DNA of 64,000 nucleotides from Silene conica (GCA_029255685.2 CM055317.2:13967501-14031500), one strand, 5' to 3'. Positions 37,248 to 49,789 are shown, counted from the stretch's first letter. The notes: a model not told the origin generated them from the letters alone. Translations and numbers: made by a program.

Positions 37248-39719
37248 TTAGTCACCCAAGGTTCTCTTGCCCGACAAAATTTCTTTTAAGAATTTGGAAT
37301 AAGTTGGCATATTCAATATCACCTCCGTAAAGGGAAGAGTCACTTCAAGTTTTTCAATCATTTTACAAAAATTTATGAACTTGAGGTTTTCCTTTCCCTT
37401 CAAAGCCCTTGAAGGATAAGGCAAGCTAGTTGGTTGAGGGTTAGATAGTACCTTGGTGGGCGTTGGTTTGCTTGTTACCTTAGTAGTTGGTTGTGAAACC
37501 AACTCCTCTTGTCTAGCATCCACCTCCTCCAAGATAACTTCATCTTCTTTCTCCTCATAAGGGAGGTCCTCCACATAAAAGTCATCATCCCTTGAATTGC
37601 CACCATCAACTTCTTTTCCTTTGTCTTTCACAAGCTCCAAGATAGGCTCCTCTTCACCATAGTTGTAGTCTTTGTACGGGTCTTCTAGCTCCGTTCCACT
37701 TCTCAAAATCACCGCATGTGCTTGGTGATTGTGTGATGCATCTTTGGAACTTTGACCTTGGGCAAGGAAGCCGCCCGGTGGCCTTTGTGGATTGGCTAGA
37801 GCTTGAGAGGCAACTCGAGCCTCCATTTCCCGTATCTCCCTTTGGTTGGCACTCTTCAAATTAGCCATCTCTTGGGTATGGGTTGCTTGCATGTTCTTGA
37901 CAAGCTTCAATAACTCACCCACTTGGGAATCACTAGTATCTTGGTGAGGTGCATTGGTGAGGGGCAAGGGGAATCCATAATCATTCCTTGCACCCCCACC
38001 TTGAGAGTTGCCCTTCGGAACTTGATTGTTGAAGTTTTGGCCTTGATTGTTTGGTGGAAAGTTTTGGTTGAAATTTTGATTGTAATTTGGGTTGTTGAGA
38101 TTTTGTGGGTTGTGGTTGTAGTTGATTTGATTTTGATTGGGGTTGTTTTGAAATGGTGGTGGATTGAAGCTTTGGTTTTGGTGTTGGTTGTAGTTTGGGT
38201 TGTTGTTGAAATTTGGATTGAAATTTTGTGGATTTTGGTTGTTTTGGAAATTGGGGTTGAAGTTTGGATCATTGAAACCTTGTTGAAAGCCTTGATTGGC
38301 TTGATTGGATTGATTGCCTTGGTAGAAATTGTTGTTGTTGAAATTGTTCCTTGGATTGAAGTTTCCACCCCTTGGTTCAAAACCGGGGGGGTTTTGCACT
38401 TGAGGTTGTTGAATTTGATGAGGATTCAACACATTGGTGCTCTTGTAACTCATATAAGGACTACCTCTAATCCCTTGGTGATAGTAGTTTGAATTGGGGT
38501 TGAAAGTATTTTGGTTTCTAGGATTGTTGAATGCTTGAAAAGCATACAATTCTTCCTCACTTCCACTTCCCTCAATTGAGTTGTTTGCACAAACTTCAAA
38601 TGTGTGCCCACTTCCTCCGCATAAATCACATGTGGCAACACTATTTACTTGGTACATCCCCGGGACATTGGTCTTGGTTTCTTTGCTAGTGGAGCCCTTT
38701 GTCAATTCCTCCAATTTCTTGGTTAACATGTCCAACTTGGCATTGGTTTCTTCGTTTGCCTTAGCATTGGAAAGGTGCTCACTAGGGTACTTGCTACTCT
38801 TCCTCAAGACATTCCCCCTAGTACCATAGTTTTCCTCCGAATCAACAATCTTCTTAATGAGTTCCGTTCCTTCCTCATGTGGCAAGTGGTCAAAGCTACC
38901 ACCCGCCGATGCATTAACCATTTCCTTAGTCCGGGAGAGAAGGGTTTGGAAAAAAGTTTGAGTTGTGTACCAAGGTGGTATCCCGTGGTGTGGGCACTTG
39001 GCTAGCAAATCTTGGTATCTATCCCAAGCTTCTCCCAAAGATTCTCCCTCGTCTTGTTGAAACTGAGTTATCTCATTCCGGAGCATCGCGGTCTTGGATG
39101 ATGGGTAGTACTTGGCAAGGAAAGCCGTTGCCAAGTCGTCCCATGTGGTGAATGTATTTGGAGCATGGACATTTAGCCACCTATCGGCCTTGTCGGTTAA
39201 GGAATAGGGGAAAAGCATAAGCCTTAGTGTCTCCTCGGGTACTCCGGTTTTCTTTATCATCGCGACTTTACCCTTGAACTTTCTCAAGTGCCCATGAGCA
39301 TCTTCGTGGGAAGCCCCGCTAAAGGCATTCTTTTCGATTGAACTCATTTGCGAAGGGTGTATTTCGAAATTTTGAGGAACAAGGACCCCGAAGTTGATTG
39401 GATTGGTGGTGTCATTGTGATTGGGCCGGTTATGATCACGAAGAGCGGCCATTATATGAATTGGATGGTTGTTTGGAAAGTGTGGTGATTGTGGTGGTGA
39501 TTGATAAAACGGATTGTCAAAACTTTCGGATGTTGGGCTAGGATTGCTTTGATTGGGACTTGGTGGTTCGGATGAAGAGGGGTTGTTTTGGCTAGTAGAT
39601 GCTTGGGACGCAATTCTTACTCTTGCAATGGTCTTCCTCCTTAAAGCCCGAAAGAGCCTCTCCGGTTCGGAAGATGACAACAAAGAGTTAGAGTCACCCC
39701 TAGGCATAAAACTTAGCAA
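37248..39719 (-). pseudogene. Athila gag part (fossil)
   Basis: It contains a Retrotrans_gag domain (DKADRWLNVHAPNTFTTWDD, EAWDRYQDLLAKCPHHGIP), a CX2CX4HX4C knuckle (CDLCGGSGHTFEVC), a long Asn/Phe/Gln-rich low-complexity stretch and a helical C-terminal part. The Asn-rich stretch produces long shadow frames on the other strand that have no meaning. It is part of the fossil element. Confidence 0.88.
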
Positions 39720-39932
39720 ACCAATTAGTCGTCCTAGTGTTTATTAAACACTAGGGTGAGCAATAAAACAAGCACTCTACAAATAACTACCAAATCTTTT
39801 ATCAAAACAAAAGCAAGCTCAACTAACTCAAGACTAAAACTAAAACTAAACTACACAACTTCTAAACACCGTCCCCGGCAACGGCGCCATTTTGATGGCC
39901 GGAATCGACGACAAAATCCGGCCATCAATATG

Positions 39933-41480
39933 CTTCAAATTTTCGTCGATGTGTTGATCTCAAGAAGCTCATGTTACAAGGCTTGAAAAGTCAAGATTGT
40001 CATGTGGAATGCAATTGTTGAGATTAGTCAATTTTTCCGAGATTTATGTTCCTCCTCAATATGTGTTGATGACATAATTCATCTCGAAGATCAAATAACA
40101 CAAATATTATGTAAGCTTGAGATGATCTTTCCCCCTTCATTTTTCAACTCCATGGAGCATCTACCGATCCATTTGCCCTACGAACCCAAAGTTGGAGGAC
40201 CTGTTCAATATAGATGGATGTATCCATTTGAAAGGTAATAATATTAAGAGTCCTAACTATTTTTAGAATATTAAATTAACTAATCTGTATTATTAAAATT
40301 ATTAAACATTAACCTAATGAATGTGTAGGTTTCTTAATCATGTGAAGAAAAAGATTGTCAACAAAGCTAAGGTAGAAGGTTCTTTATGCAATGCCTATTT
40401 AACGGAAGAAATTGTAAATTTTTGTTCTCTCTACTTTGAAAAACATATAGAAACCAAAGCAAGAAACTTGAATGTTGATAAAGCAGATAAAGTTGATACA
40501 AATTTACCCGAATTTTTTCAAACTCAAGATGATGAAGGTTGTTCATCAAAAGGTGGACCGCGATATTTGGATGACAAGGAATACAATCGTGCTCACTTAT
40601 ACGTTTTATCAAATTGAGAGATCTTAGAGTCATATTAAGCAAAATTTGTGACTGAATTCATTAAAGAACATCCTAATGTGAGTAAGGATGATGTTTGAGA
40701 CAAACATGAAGAGAAATTTCCAAAATGGTTTCAGAACCATGTCGTTAACTCCAATATCCAAGATGATTTGATAAGGAGTGTAGCCTTTTGTCCTTCACGA
40801 TTGGTTAAAACGTGGAACCGATATTCAGTTAATGGATTTAATTTCCACACATTCGACCACGGTAAAGGTAAAGCTAGATGCAATTATGGTGTTACTATTT
40901 GTTTTGTTGATGACCATGAATATTATGGTATTATAGAGGACATCTTTGAGATCTCTTATAATGGTCGTGACCGTGCTTATAAAACTACCATATTTATGAT
41001 TGAATGGAAGGGTAATTCCCCGGCTGGAATGAGAGTACATGAATAATGTTACAAGCTTGTGGAAGTGAATCGTACCCGAACATACTCTAAGTATGATCCA
41101 TTTATACTTGCACATCAGGCTCATCAAGTGTATTTCGCTTCTTATCCAAGCATGGCAAATGATAGAAATAGTAAGGCATGGTGGACAGTCTTTAAGACAA
41201 AGGCACGATCACAAATTGATACCACCTTTTTTTAAGAAGAAAATAGTAGCAAATAGGACATTTTTGTCTCCAACAGACGAAATCATTCACTAGAATGAGA
41301 ATGAACAGTTTGACGAGTTGGAAGAGGAGGAGGATGTTGAGACTAATATTGAGTTGGAAGAAGTATGGGAGGAAATAAATGAAATGAGAGTTGTTGATGT
41401 TGATGTTGATGTTGATGTTGTGGATGAGGTTGAGGATGAGGATGATGTTGATCAAGAAGATGATGAGGATGATGATTAAT
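39933..41480 (+). pseudogene. TNP2 transposase, 3' part, decayed
   Basis: Coding similarity resumes directly after the Athila element with FRRCVDLKKLML, then SQFFRDLCSS, ILCKLEMIFPPSFF, HLPIHLPYEPKVGG and VQYRWMYPFER (40002-40238), a GT-AG intron, and RFLNHVKKKIVNKAKVEGS (40321-40617). A DUF4216-like domain follows (GVTICFVDDHEYYG, 40768-41046) and the product ends in a very acidic tail rich in Asp, Glu and Val (to about 41480). Several in-frame stops (for example at about 40616 and 41044) show decay. Confidence 0.82.
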
Positions 41481-41575
41481 TTGGTATAGTTGTGCAATTT
41501 TGTCATGTTATTGTTCATATTTGTATTAAACATTTATTTTATGTTTGATTTTTACGTACTAATAACTTCATTTAT

Positions 41576-43195
41576 GTGATTGTAGATTGTAGGAGGCGAG
41601 CTGGTAGAGGTTGGCAGCGAGGCGGTTTTAGTGGTCAGCATAGTATGTCGTCCCTGCAGGAGGAGGAGGATCCGATACTGAGCGAGTCTGACGAGGGGGG
41701 GGAGCAGATACCACAGGACTCGCGTGTACAGATTCAGTACACACAGGACGGCAGGAAGATACTTAATCCGGCAGGATTTTGGTAAGTGTTATTATATTTT
41801 TTATTATATTGTAATTATTCATTTTATTAGTAATAAATGCTTAGTTTTAATTAACAATTTATGTTTCAGGTTTACACATCAAACTGTTGTTCGAGGAATA
41901 ACTAATAGTATGAAGCAGAATTTGTTAGGTCATGTGCCTAATAATTGGACTGAAGCTAGTGTAGGTAATAAAGAAGCATTGTTTAATAACTTTCGGGTAA
42001 TCACATTCCTTTTATTAACTAATTACTTAATTTAGTATAATACTTATTGTTGTTTTTAACTAATACTTAATGTTATTTTTTTTGTAGCAAAATTTTTCTT
42101 GGGCGCCTGAATTATAGACCAGTGTCCGTCTGAGGTACAACGATGTTGGTACCGCTAGATATTATTGTGACATTATCTACAAGATCGCTAAAAGGGGAAA
42201 GGCCGTACATCTTCAAGGTATATCTATAGAATTAGCTTTGTCACTTGTATTGAATAAATGATGAACATCTTACTAATAACATAATTTATCATTGTAGGTG
42301 AGGCGTTGGAGGGTCTCATGAGGCGTCGTGAAACCCCTGAGTTTCAAGGCTAAATCGGCGCAGAAATCGAAGAACAAAAAGGGAGGGAAGAAGGATGGAT
42401 TGGCCGAGCCTACCCATAACGCGGGTTCACGATTTTTTTTGTAACTATTTTTTTGTGTAAGTTTTCATATATAGTAATACTTATTTATTTAGTTTATTTG
42501 AATATTGGAAGAAGATGATAATAAAGTTTTTTATATTCATTAATTATTGTTCGTTTAGAAGAAGAAGAAGAAGAAGAAGAAGAAGAAGAACCCAATTGAT
42601 ACGTTTTTGACGGCCCCAGAACTATTCCGTGACACACATTCCAGGGTCAACAACAAAAATGAAAGAATATGGATTAAGGCGAAGACCAAGCCTTATATGT
42701 AAGATGATTTTTTGTTAACTTATGATAGTTTGGTTAACTAATATTCGTTTTGTTAACTAATGATGATTGTTTTTGTTAACTAATAATAGTTTTATGTTAA
42801 CAAATGTAGGATGCATATGAGGCTGAGAAAGAGGCTCATCCCGAGAAACCTAATAATGAGATTTGGTTTGACTTGGTGGAAGGATACAAGAAGGGGATGG
42901 TCTATGACACCGGAAGGCTCATGGTGTCTTTTTCAAAGAACCGACTAGAAGATCTTCGTATGAGTCGTGTCAAACTTATGAGCACGTTCTTGTAAGTTAA
43001 CTACAGACGCAACTTGATGAAGAAAGAAGGGCAAATGCGGAACGAGAGGAAGATTTTCGGTTGATGAGAGAGCGAGTCAAAGCCATGGAAACCTACTTCG
43101 CCAATTGCAACCCCGGGCCACATCCACGTCAAGACCCTAACGATCCACATGGAAAGAGTGGTAGTAGTGGAGCCAGTATGAGATTTGTAGTTTAG
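41576..43195 (+). pseudogene. Transposase_24 (TNPA-like) gene of the CACTA element
   Basis: It is a multi-exon gene downstream of TNP2. Exon-like blocks are 41576-41782, 41869-41997, 42088-42219, 42298-42441, about 42559-42700, about 42811-42990 and 43002-43195. Recognisable parts are WFTHQTVVRGI, MKQNLLGHVPNNWTEA, PIDTFLTAPELFRDTH, NEIWFDLVEGYKKG and a coiled-coil-like C-terminus (QTQLDEERRANAEREEDF) ending SMRFVV and a stop at 43195. The Transposase_24 family is the second protein of plant CACTA elements and binds subterminal repeats. A GAA repeat (42559-42590) lies in it, and an in-frame stop at about 42352 suggests partial decay. Confidence 0.7.
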
Positions 43196-43870
43196 TCGCC
43201 ATGTATTAGTATTGAACATGAGACTTGTTTTAGTTTAGTTTAGTTCTTTTAGTTGGATAATGTTTCTCATTTTTGAGTAAATGAGAAATGGGTGTTTCAA
43301 ATGGTGTTATTCGCCAAATTGCTGGTTATTTTCTGTTTGCAGGGTGTTCGGTGTTGAATTACAGTTGCAATGAGAATTGACACGATTAAAATGGAAATTT
43401 ATGAGAAATGGCCAGCTGAATTGGAGACTGAAATGGAGTAAATGACGACTGATTTCAGTCGCCAAAACAGAGTTACCAGACCAGAACCTAGTGGAATGAC
43501 AACCAATTTGGCGACTGGACATCAATCGCCAATTTGGCGACTACAACCAGTTCAGTCGCCAAATTGGCGACTACTACAGCATTAGCCAAATCTTATATTT
43601 GGTGACGGATTGGTCAGTCGCCAAACTGAAATTAGTCGCCCATTTTTTTGGCGACTAAGCTCTGCCACGACATTTTGGCGACTGATTTCAGTCGCCAATT
43701 TGTATTTGGCGATTGAAATCAGTCGTCAAATCATTCGTCTGTTTTCCGTATTCTTGTAGTGTAGGAGAGTTAGATTCCATTTGTTTGTTGCAAGCAAACA
43801 CCAACAAAGAAAATTAGTAAGTTTGTTTTTCTTTTCCTTGCTTATATACCTTCAACCAAACGTCACCTAA

Positions 43871-44432
43871 ATAACCATAAGTATATTATGTAGTAATTTG
43901 AAAATTCATGGCTACAATAGGTAGAAATTTAAAAATTCCTAATTGTGATAGATAGTAATTTACCATTTTTCCTTATAAAGTGTATTGCTAGTGACCGGCA
44001 TTATCGTTTCAAGCTGAAAACGGATAATGTCTTTCTCAATACGATAAGTGATGGGAAATAGAACACCCCATGAATAGTCTCACTTGTAAATGGTTTGTGT
44101 CTATCTACGCAACTTGCAAATGTACTGTCGAAAGAGAGATATACCGTGAATAGTTGAATACTGAATAGTTAGTTTCCAAGAAGAAAGCAAATGGGCACAG
44201 AAGGGCACAAGCCACGGGTCCAAAACATGACTAAATAACACCCCACAGCCCCACCACAGGCCACAGCACTAAAACGACAGCCTCACTGTTAAAGAGTGGG
44301 CAAAAATCAAAATGTGGCTGCTATGATATTTTATGATTTTTCTAATAATTTTTTTCACTTTGAACTTATCTAAATTGAATTATTACGATATACACGTAAA
44401 TTTAAAGTCGATGCGGTGGGTACGTTGGTGAC
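43871..44432 (+). other. Catalase upstream region
   Basis: About 560 bp separate the nested transposon stack from the catalase TATA box. It is AT-rich, and I recognise no well-supported cis-element clusters and no gene. Confidence 0.5.
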
Positions 44433-44529
44433 TATAAATTCCAATCACATTTGTAGCAGTGATTGCACTTCATCTCACACACACTCTCTCTGTCTCTCTC
44501 TCTACATTTTGCATTTTCTCCCTCTAATC
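44433..44529 (+). promoter_or_regulatory. Catalase TATA box and CT-rich leader
   Basis: TATAAAT at 44433-44439 lies 91-97 bp before the catalase ATG, so transcription would start near 44465. A CA/CT-rich tract (44473-44504) follows in the presumed 5' UTR, a frequent feature of highly expressed plant genes. Confidence 0.55.
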
Positions 44530-47500
44530 ATGGATCCCTACAAGGTTTGTCAAATTTAATTTTGCAAATCATCTTATTGTCGGTTTTGTATAAGATCGTT
44601 GGATACTTATAACGAGGTCATTAGATCATCAAAACGAGTTCATTATTATCTTATTTGAGTCTTAAAACATTTTTTTTTCTTTTACTCGTAATTCGTAAAA
44701 ATTGTGAGACCTTGTAAATAAGTTGTATTGCGACAACTACGTTTATATAATGACCTATTTGCACTTAGATTTTATTTTTAGAGTATGGGTTTAGAATTGT
44801 CCTTGATCAACTCTAAGGGTTTGTTTGGATTGAGAGAATTGGAGGGAAAGGGAGGGGAGGGAAAGGGAGAGATTTGTTTTCCTTTATTTGGATAAAATTT
44901 ATGGAGGGAAGAAAATGAGAGGGGAAGGAAATGAGGGGATTGAATTTCCTTCCTTTAGCACAAACTAAAATCTTTCCATGGGAGGCAAGATTTGGAAGAA
45001 AAACTCTAATTGAACCATCATTTAATTATCAAAGCCATATTTTTTTGAATAATCTCCATCCATTAGTCCATCTCCCTTCTTCCTCCCCTTCCATTTTCAT
45101 CTCATCAATTTTGTTATCCAAACAACCCTAATTCATTTTCCCTCACCTCCCCTCCCCTCGCTTCCCCTCCCCTCACTCTCCTTCCCCTCCCTTTCCCTCC
45201 TAAAATTGTATCCAAACGGAGCCTAAATGATACTTTTAACCTTTTTAAAGAAAGAACCGTAATGTGACAAATATATAGTTCAATTGTCGAGTTGTAAAGA
45301 GTAAATTATCAGTTACCCCTTTTAAACCCTAGTACTCAACTCGAGTCGGATCACGTACTCATGTATTTCATCTACCAGATGTCCAGGGTTTTTGTCTTTT
45401 TGAACACAGAAATGTCTAGTATACATAATAAACTTGATCAGCTGAATATAAGCCAAGTTTGATAATTCCAAATAAAATAATATGACATGTAATACCGAAC
45501 TATATTAAACATACAGAAAATTAAATAAAAAGTTACTCACTCCGTCTCGGCAGCCGTTTATTTACCTTTTCTTTGGGCATCTCGATCAATTATTTATTTA
45601 TCTTTCTATTTTGTAAATACTTTTGATGAAAAAATTAATCATTTACACTCAATTTAGTTCACTTATCGTCAAATAATAATTAAAATTATGTTTTTTCTCT
45701 CTTGATCTTTGTACTAAAATTAAAGTTGAATAAATGACAAATGATCAGAATAAGGAATATCATGTTACTACATGTCTACATGTATAATTTACGTACCAAA
45801 ATTAAATTCTATAGCAGGCAATAAATAGTCCTAATAACTTTAGCCAAACGGTACTAGACAACTACGAGTACTATGCACTAGCGTATCTCATAAACCAAAT
45901 TCCCGACAAACTGATTTGGATAGTTTTATATGTAGGTTTTGACCCGTTTTGTTTAAGTAACAAATAAGGCTGAGGTGGTCATTTGGGCGGGTCTTGTTCG
46001 GTCAGACTCGGGCTAACCCCAACCCATCTCAGAGCTTTTTATCAAATTATTTCGAATTATTTTCTGGTGATGGATCTATCTAAGATTGAGATATTTTGTT
46101 GGTAGATTTGATGGGAAATCTGCTACTTAAAGTATTAGCTCAGCTAAAACATGCAAGCCAAAACATAAGCAAAAAATGAAAACAAATTTGATCTAAAGTG
46201 TCCGGCCCGGCCCAATCATGGGTCGATTCAAAGCCATGCAATATGAGATGACTTGGAACATTCCTTTTAACGGGTCGACCTATGCAGTTACTGAATTTAC
46301 AAACTTATCGATAAAATTCAATACAAATCTTAAAATATATTGCAGGTGCGCTATTTATTTTAAGATGTCGATAGTTTATCCGATACGGTCACCTAAAGTC
46401 ATAAAAGCAACTCACAAAGGGAGTACTGATTTTGTGGTTTGCGTAATGGTAATAAGGAATAGGATGTCCTTAACCCCCTAGGAAAAAAATACATACGTCC
46501 AAATCTCCTCTACCCTAAGTGAACTTCCCATGTGATTATATGAATGGTTTATTCCTTAAAAATTAACAAACGTGTCTTATTAATTAACAATCGTTTTTCA
46601 GCTTAAGAGGTATGGTATGAGCAATTGAGCATCACTTTGAGATTAGACGGATTACCGCTAAAAATGACACCATAACTATTTATTCCTACATTATTTTCAG
46701 ACGCGGTATACTATAAAGTATAAACTAAGTTTAAGGACATCTTACGATTTACCGTTTTACAAACGTGAGTGATATTAGTAATTTGGGAGTTATGCCAAAT
46801 TAATAGTGATTGTAGTAACATTACACCTAACTTTGCAACTTATTATGTCAAAAATCATGTAATAAAATGATTATGTTTCGGACCTGTAAATAAAAATACA
46901 AGAGCATTATTGAACGATGGAAAAATTAAATTATTGTTGAATGAAGGGAAAATATTAATATCTGTGAATAACGAGAAAAATTTCGAGGATATGTTTGTTT
47001 GCACGTTCTCGTGTGATTAACATTTGGAGATTATATTTGGTGCAGTATCGACCATCAAGTGCTTACAACTCGCCTTACTTGACAACCAACACCGGCGGAC
47101 CGGTTTATAATGATAACTCTGCTTTGACTGTCGGTGCTCGAGGTAATTATCAATTTCTAATTGTAATATTAAAAACAATAACAATATTATTATCCGGCTA
47201 TGTCCATTTCACATGAATCGGACCTGAACCAATATTCACGACTTTTAGTTTTGTTGAATTTTTGGAATTTCACCTTGTAACAAAAAATAACATTTTAATG
47301 AGTCAAAATAGTTTTTGGATCGGTAAATAACGTCTGTATTTATTTTTCCAAGGTCCATTTCTATATTAGATCTAATGAAAGTGTTTTTACAAAACAGGGC
47401 CAATTCTGTTGGAAGATTACCATCTGATAGAAAAGATAACAACATGGACTCATGAGCGTATTCCGGAGCGTGTGGTACACGCAAGGGGAGCCAGTGCAAA

Positions 47501-49322
47501 GGGCTTCTTTGAAGTCACTCATGACATTACTAATATTACCTGTGCTGATTTCCTTCGTGCTCCCGGTGTTCAGACTCCTGTCATTGTTCGTTTCTCGACT
47601 GTCATTCATGAGCGCGGTAGCCCTGAAACCATCCGTGACCCTCGTGGTTTTGCCACCAAGTTCTACACCCGCGAGGTACCGTCTTTTCTTTTCACTGCCT
47701 CTTGTATTCGCTGTATTTCATCATTGCATTCCTGTCTGCAGTCTGCTGCTATATCATGTTGCTGTCATTTATTTTACAGTAACTGTACATTTCATTCGAC
47801 TTCTCTTACGTTGGTTGCAGGGTAATTTTGATTTGGTGGGAAACAATTTCCCGGTATTCTTCACCCGTGATGCAATGCAGTTCTTTGATCTCATTCGAGC
47901 CTTCAAGCCAAACCCGAAATCCCACATCCAGGAGGACTGGAGGTTCTTGGACCACTGCTCTCACCTCCCTGAGAGCCTCAACACCTTCACCTTCTTCTAC
48001 GATGACATGGGTATCCCGATCAACTACCGACACATGATTGGATCAGGTGTCCACACCTTCACTATGCTGAACAAAGCAGGCAAGGTCACCTATGTCAAGT
48101 TCCACTGGAGACCCACCTGTGGTGTCAAGAACATGCTCGAGGACGAAGCTGCTAAAGTCGTTGCAGAAAACCACAGTCACGCGACAAAAGATCTTTATGA
48201 CTCAATTGCCGCAGGAAACTACCCCGAATGGAAGCTCTTCATCCAAACCATGGATCCAGCTGATGAGGATAAGTTTGATTTCGACCCGTTGGACACCACC
48301 AAGACTTGGCCTGAGGATATTTTACCGTTGCAACCCGTGGGAAGGATGGTGTTGAACAAGAACATTGACAACTTTTTCAATGAAAATGAGATGCTTGCGT
48401 TTAACCCGGCTGCTATCGTTCCAGGGATCCACTTCTCTGATGATAAGATGCTTCAGGCTCGAACATTTGCCTATGCTGATACTCAGAGATATCGGCTTGG
48501 TCCTAATTTCATGCAGCTTCCGGTTAATGCTCCCAAGTGCCCTCATCATAACAATCATAGAGACGGGCCTATGAACATGGTTTTCAGGGATGAAGAGGTA
48601 CGGAGCAATTTGTTACTACTCTTTCTTTGATTTATCGTCCAGGGGACGTTTAGGCTCTTAATTAAATCAGTGTGTATGTAATTTTTGCTAAGCGCGGATG
48701 TTTGTTTCACAGGTGGATTACTTCCCATCAAGATTCGATCCTGTTCGTGAGGCTGAGAAATTCCCCATCCCTCACTTTGTAGTTCATGGAAGGCGCGAAA
48801 GGGTTAGTCATTCATTCTCTTCCACTTTCTCTTCGACTCATCAATGATCATCGACTAACTTACATATTCATCCTATATTACAGCAAATCATTCCAAAGGA
48901 GAACAACTTCAAGGAGCCTGGTGACCGATACAGATCCTGGGACCCAGCCAGGTCGGCGAAACACCCATTTTTATTTCCTTTTTTCTTCATATTTCTTGTC
49001 AACTAGGCTCTTATACAAGTTCCATGTGTTGGTGATTGTAGGCAAGAGAGGTTTATTGGGAGATTCGTCAAGGCTTTGTCCGATCCTCGCCTAACTTATG
49101 AGATTCGCAGCATTTGGGTTAATTGGTTCACTCAGGTAACCTTATAATAAAATCGCCTCACATAAGAATTTGTGTTTACTAACTCATTCTACTTCGCATA
49201 TGAGTCAGTCTCATGATAATATTGTTACGACACCATCTCAAGTCTAAAATTCTGGTATGCAGGCTGATAAATCTCTAGGCATGAAAGTGGCAAGCAGACT
49301 TAATGTGAGACCAACCATGTAA
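44530..49322 (+). CDS. CAT: Catalase (peroxisomal, heme)
   Basis: It converts 2 H2O2 to water and oxygen in peroxisomes. Eight exons with GT-AG introns: 44530-44544, 47046-47142, 47398-47675, 47821-48597, 48713-48802, 48884-48951, 49042-49135, 49263-49322. They join in phase to 492 aa, the usual plant length. The start MDPYK is encoded by a 15-bp first exon. The active-site motif [19 protein letters not shown] holds His65, GNNFPVFF holds the distal Asn, and [16 protein letters not shown] holds the proximal heme-ligand Tyr. The C-terminus SRLNVRPTM fits plant catalases, which are imported by a non-canonical C-terminal signal. Intron 1 (2.5 kb) contains a Tourist-like MITE. No defect is seen. 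The isoform cannot be assigned from sequence alone. Confidence 0.96.
44817..45223. mobile_element. Tourist-like MITE in catalase intron 1
   Basis: The ends GGGTTTGTTTGGATTG and ATCCAAACGGAGCC are imperfect inverse repeats, with TAA directly outside both (44814-44816 and 45224-45226). The left arm is G/A-rich and the right arm the matching C/T-rich strand, so the whole 407 bp can form a long hairpin. Confidence 0.7.
45227..47045 (+). other. Rest of catalase intron 1
   Basis: AT-rich intron DNA. A Stowaway-like start (ACTCACTCCGTCTCGGCAGC, from about 45537) is present without a matching right end, so it may be a truncated MITE. Nothing else is recognised. Confidence 0.5.
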
Positions 49323-49663
49323 AGATGACCCCAGGACCGGGTGGTGTTAACGGTGGATCATGAAGACGAACGAGTAATATGGCAAATTAAGCAATGTATC
49401 AATTGCCGCGTATAGTTTTATATGTTTCAGTTTCACGTTCTCGTTAATACTCGAGTAATAATTAGTTGAGCTCAATATGCTTGTATTTCTTTGAGCTCGA
49501 CATAGCAACAATGTACGTCTGTACTGTTATGTAACTTATGGTATTACCAGTTATGTTTGTTGTTGATTATTACTCGTATTGTGTGAAATCGAATAGAACA
49601 AGTGACAATTCATCAATGTTTAGTCAGGCAGATGGACGTATCGACTATTCGACACTATCATCG

Positions 49664-49761
49664 GTACCAAACAGGTCCTTGATCAGTTGATTGTAGCGTA
49701 GGCCGCTTTGAGCTCCATCACTTTTGTAATCCTTACCCACCCCTGTAGGAGTCGATCAGAA
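49664..49761 (-). pseudogene. Orphan C-terminal exon of an unidentified gene
   Basis: After an acceptor-like CTCCTACAG, the minus strand reads GVGKDYKSDGAQSGLRYNQL and continues IKDLFGTDDSVE to a TAG stop. The composition looks like real protein. The preceding (upstream) DNA ends at the Mutator-like MITE, beyond which no matching exon was found. I do not recognise the family. It could be a relic exon or the last exon of a gene disrupted by insertions. 49323-49663 holds the catalase 3' UTR and nothing else I recognise. Confidence 0.4.
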
Positions 49762-49789
49762 TGTGCTATAAATTAAATACATAATTATG

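Larger units (their letters stand above)
24332..39927 (-). mobile_element. Athila-type Ty3/gypsy element with inverted LTR arrangement (fossil)
   Basis: ATATG flanks both ends (24327-24331 and 39928-39932), giving a clean 5-bp target duplication inside the CACTA TNP2 gene. Coding parts are on the minus strand: gag 37248-39719, pol 33672-37241, an Athila-type extra ORF 30869-32641. RT precedes integrase, the Ty3/gypsy order. A primer-binding site (TGGCGCCGTTGCCGGGG on minus) lies at about 39873-39889. The outer left LTR (24332-26036) is in plus orientation, a second LTR (26861-28538) is inverted beside the polypurine tract, and the right end holds only about 35 bp of LTR sequence. The LTR pair is nearly identical, so the element is young. 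About two breaks split the coding region. Confidence 0.88.
21882..43761 (+). mobile_element. CACTA (En/Spm-type) transposon interrupted by an Athila element
   Basis: It starts CACTACAAGAATACGG at 21882 and ends with the exact inverse CCGTATTCTTGTAGTG at 43761. Flanks are TAA and TAG, an imperfect 3-bp duplication. Both ends carry subterminal repeats based on TTGGCGACT/AGTCGCCAA (21901-22190 and 43440-43745). It encodes a TNP2 transposase (22754-24331 and 39933-41480) and a Transposase_24 protein (41576-43195). The Athila insertion at 24332-39927 separates the two TNP2 parts; without it the element would be about 6.3 kb. Stops and frameshifts in TNP2 suggest it is no longer autonomous. Confidence 0.9.
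21270..43867. mobile_element. Harbinger/Tourist-like MITE interrupted by a CACTA element
   Basis: The left end GGGGGCGTTTGGTTAGAG (21270) is the imperfect inverse of the right end TTCAACCAAACGTCACC (to 43867). TAA is present directly outside both ends (21267-21269 and 43868-43870), the target duplication of PIF/Harbinger elements. Without the inserted CACTA the MITE would be about 718 bp. Its parts are 21270-21881 and 43762-43867. Confidence 0.68.

Noticed and set aside
37923-38492. Long Ile/Val-rich frame opposite gag
   Set aside because: It is the shadow of the Asn/Phe/Gln-rich low-complexity stretch of Athila gag.
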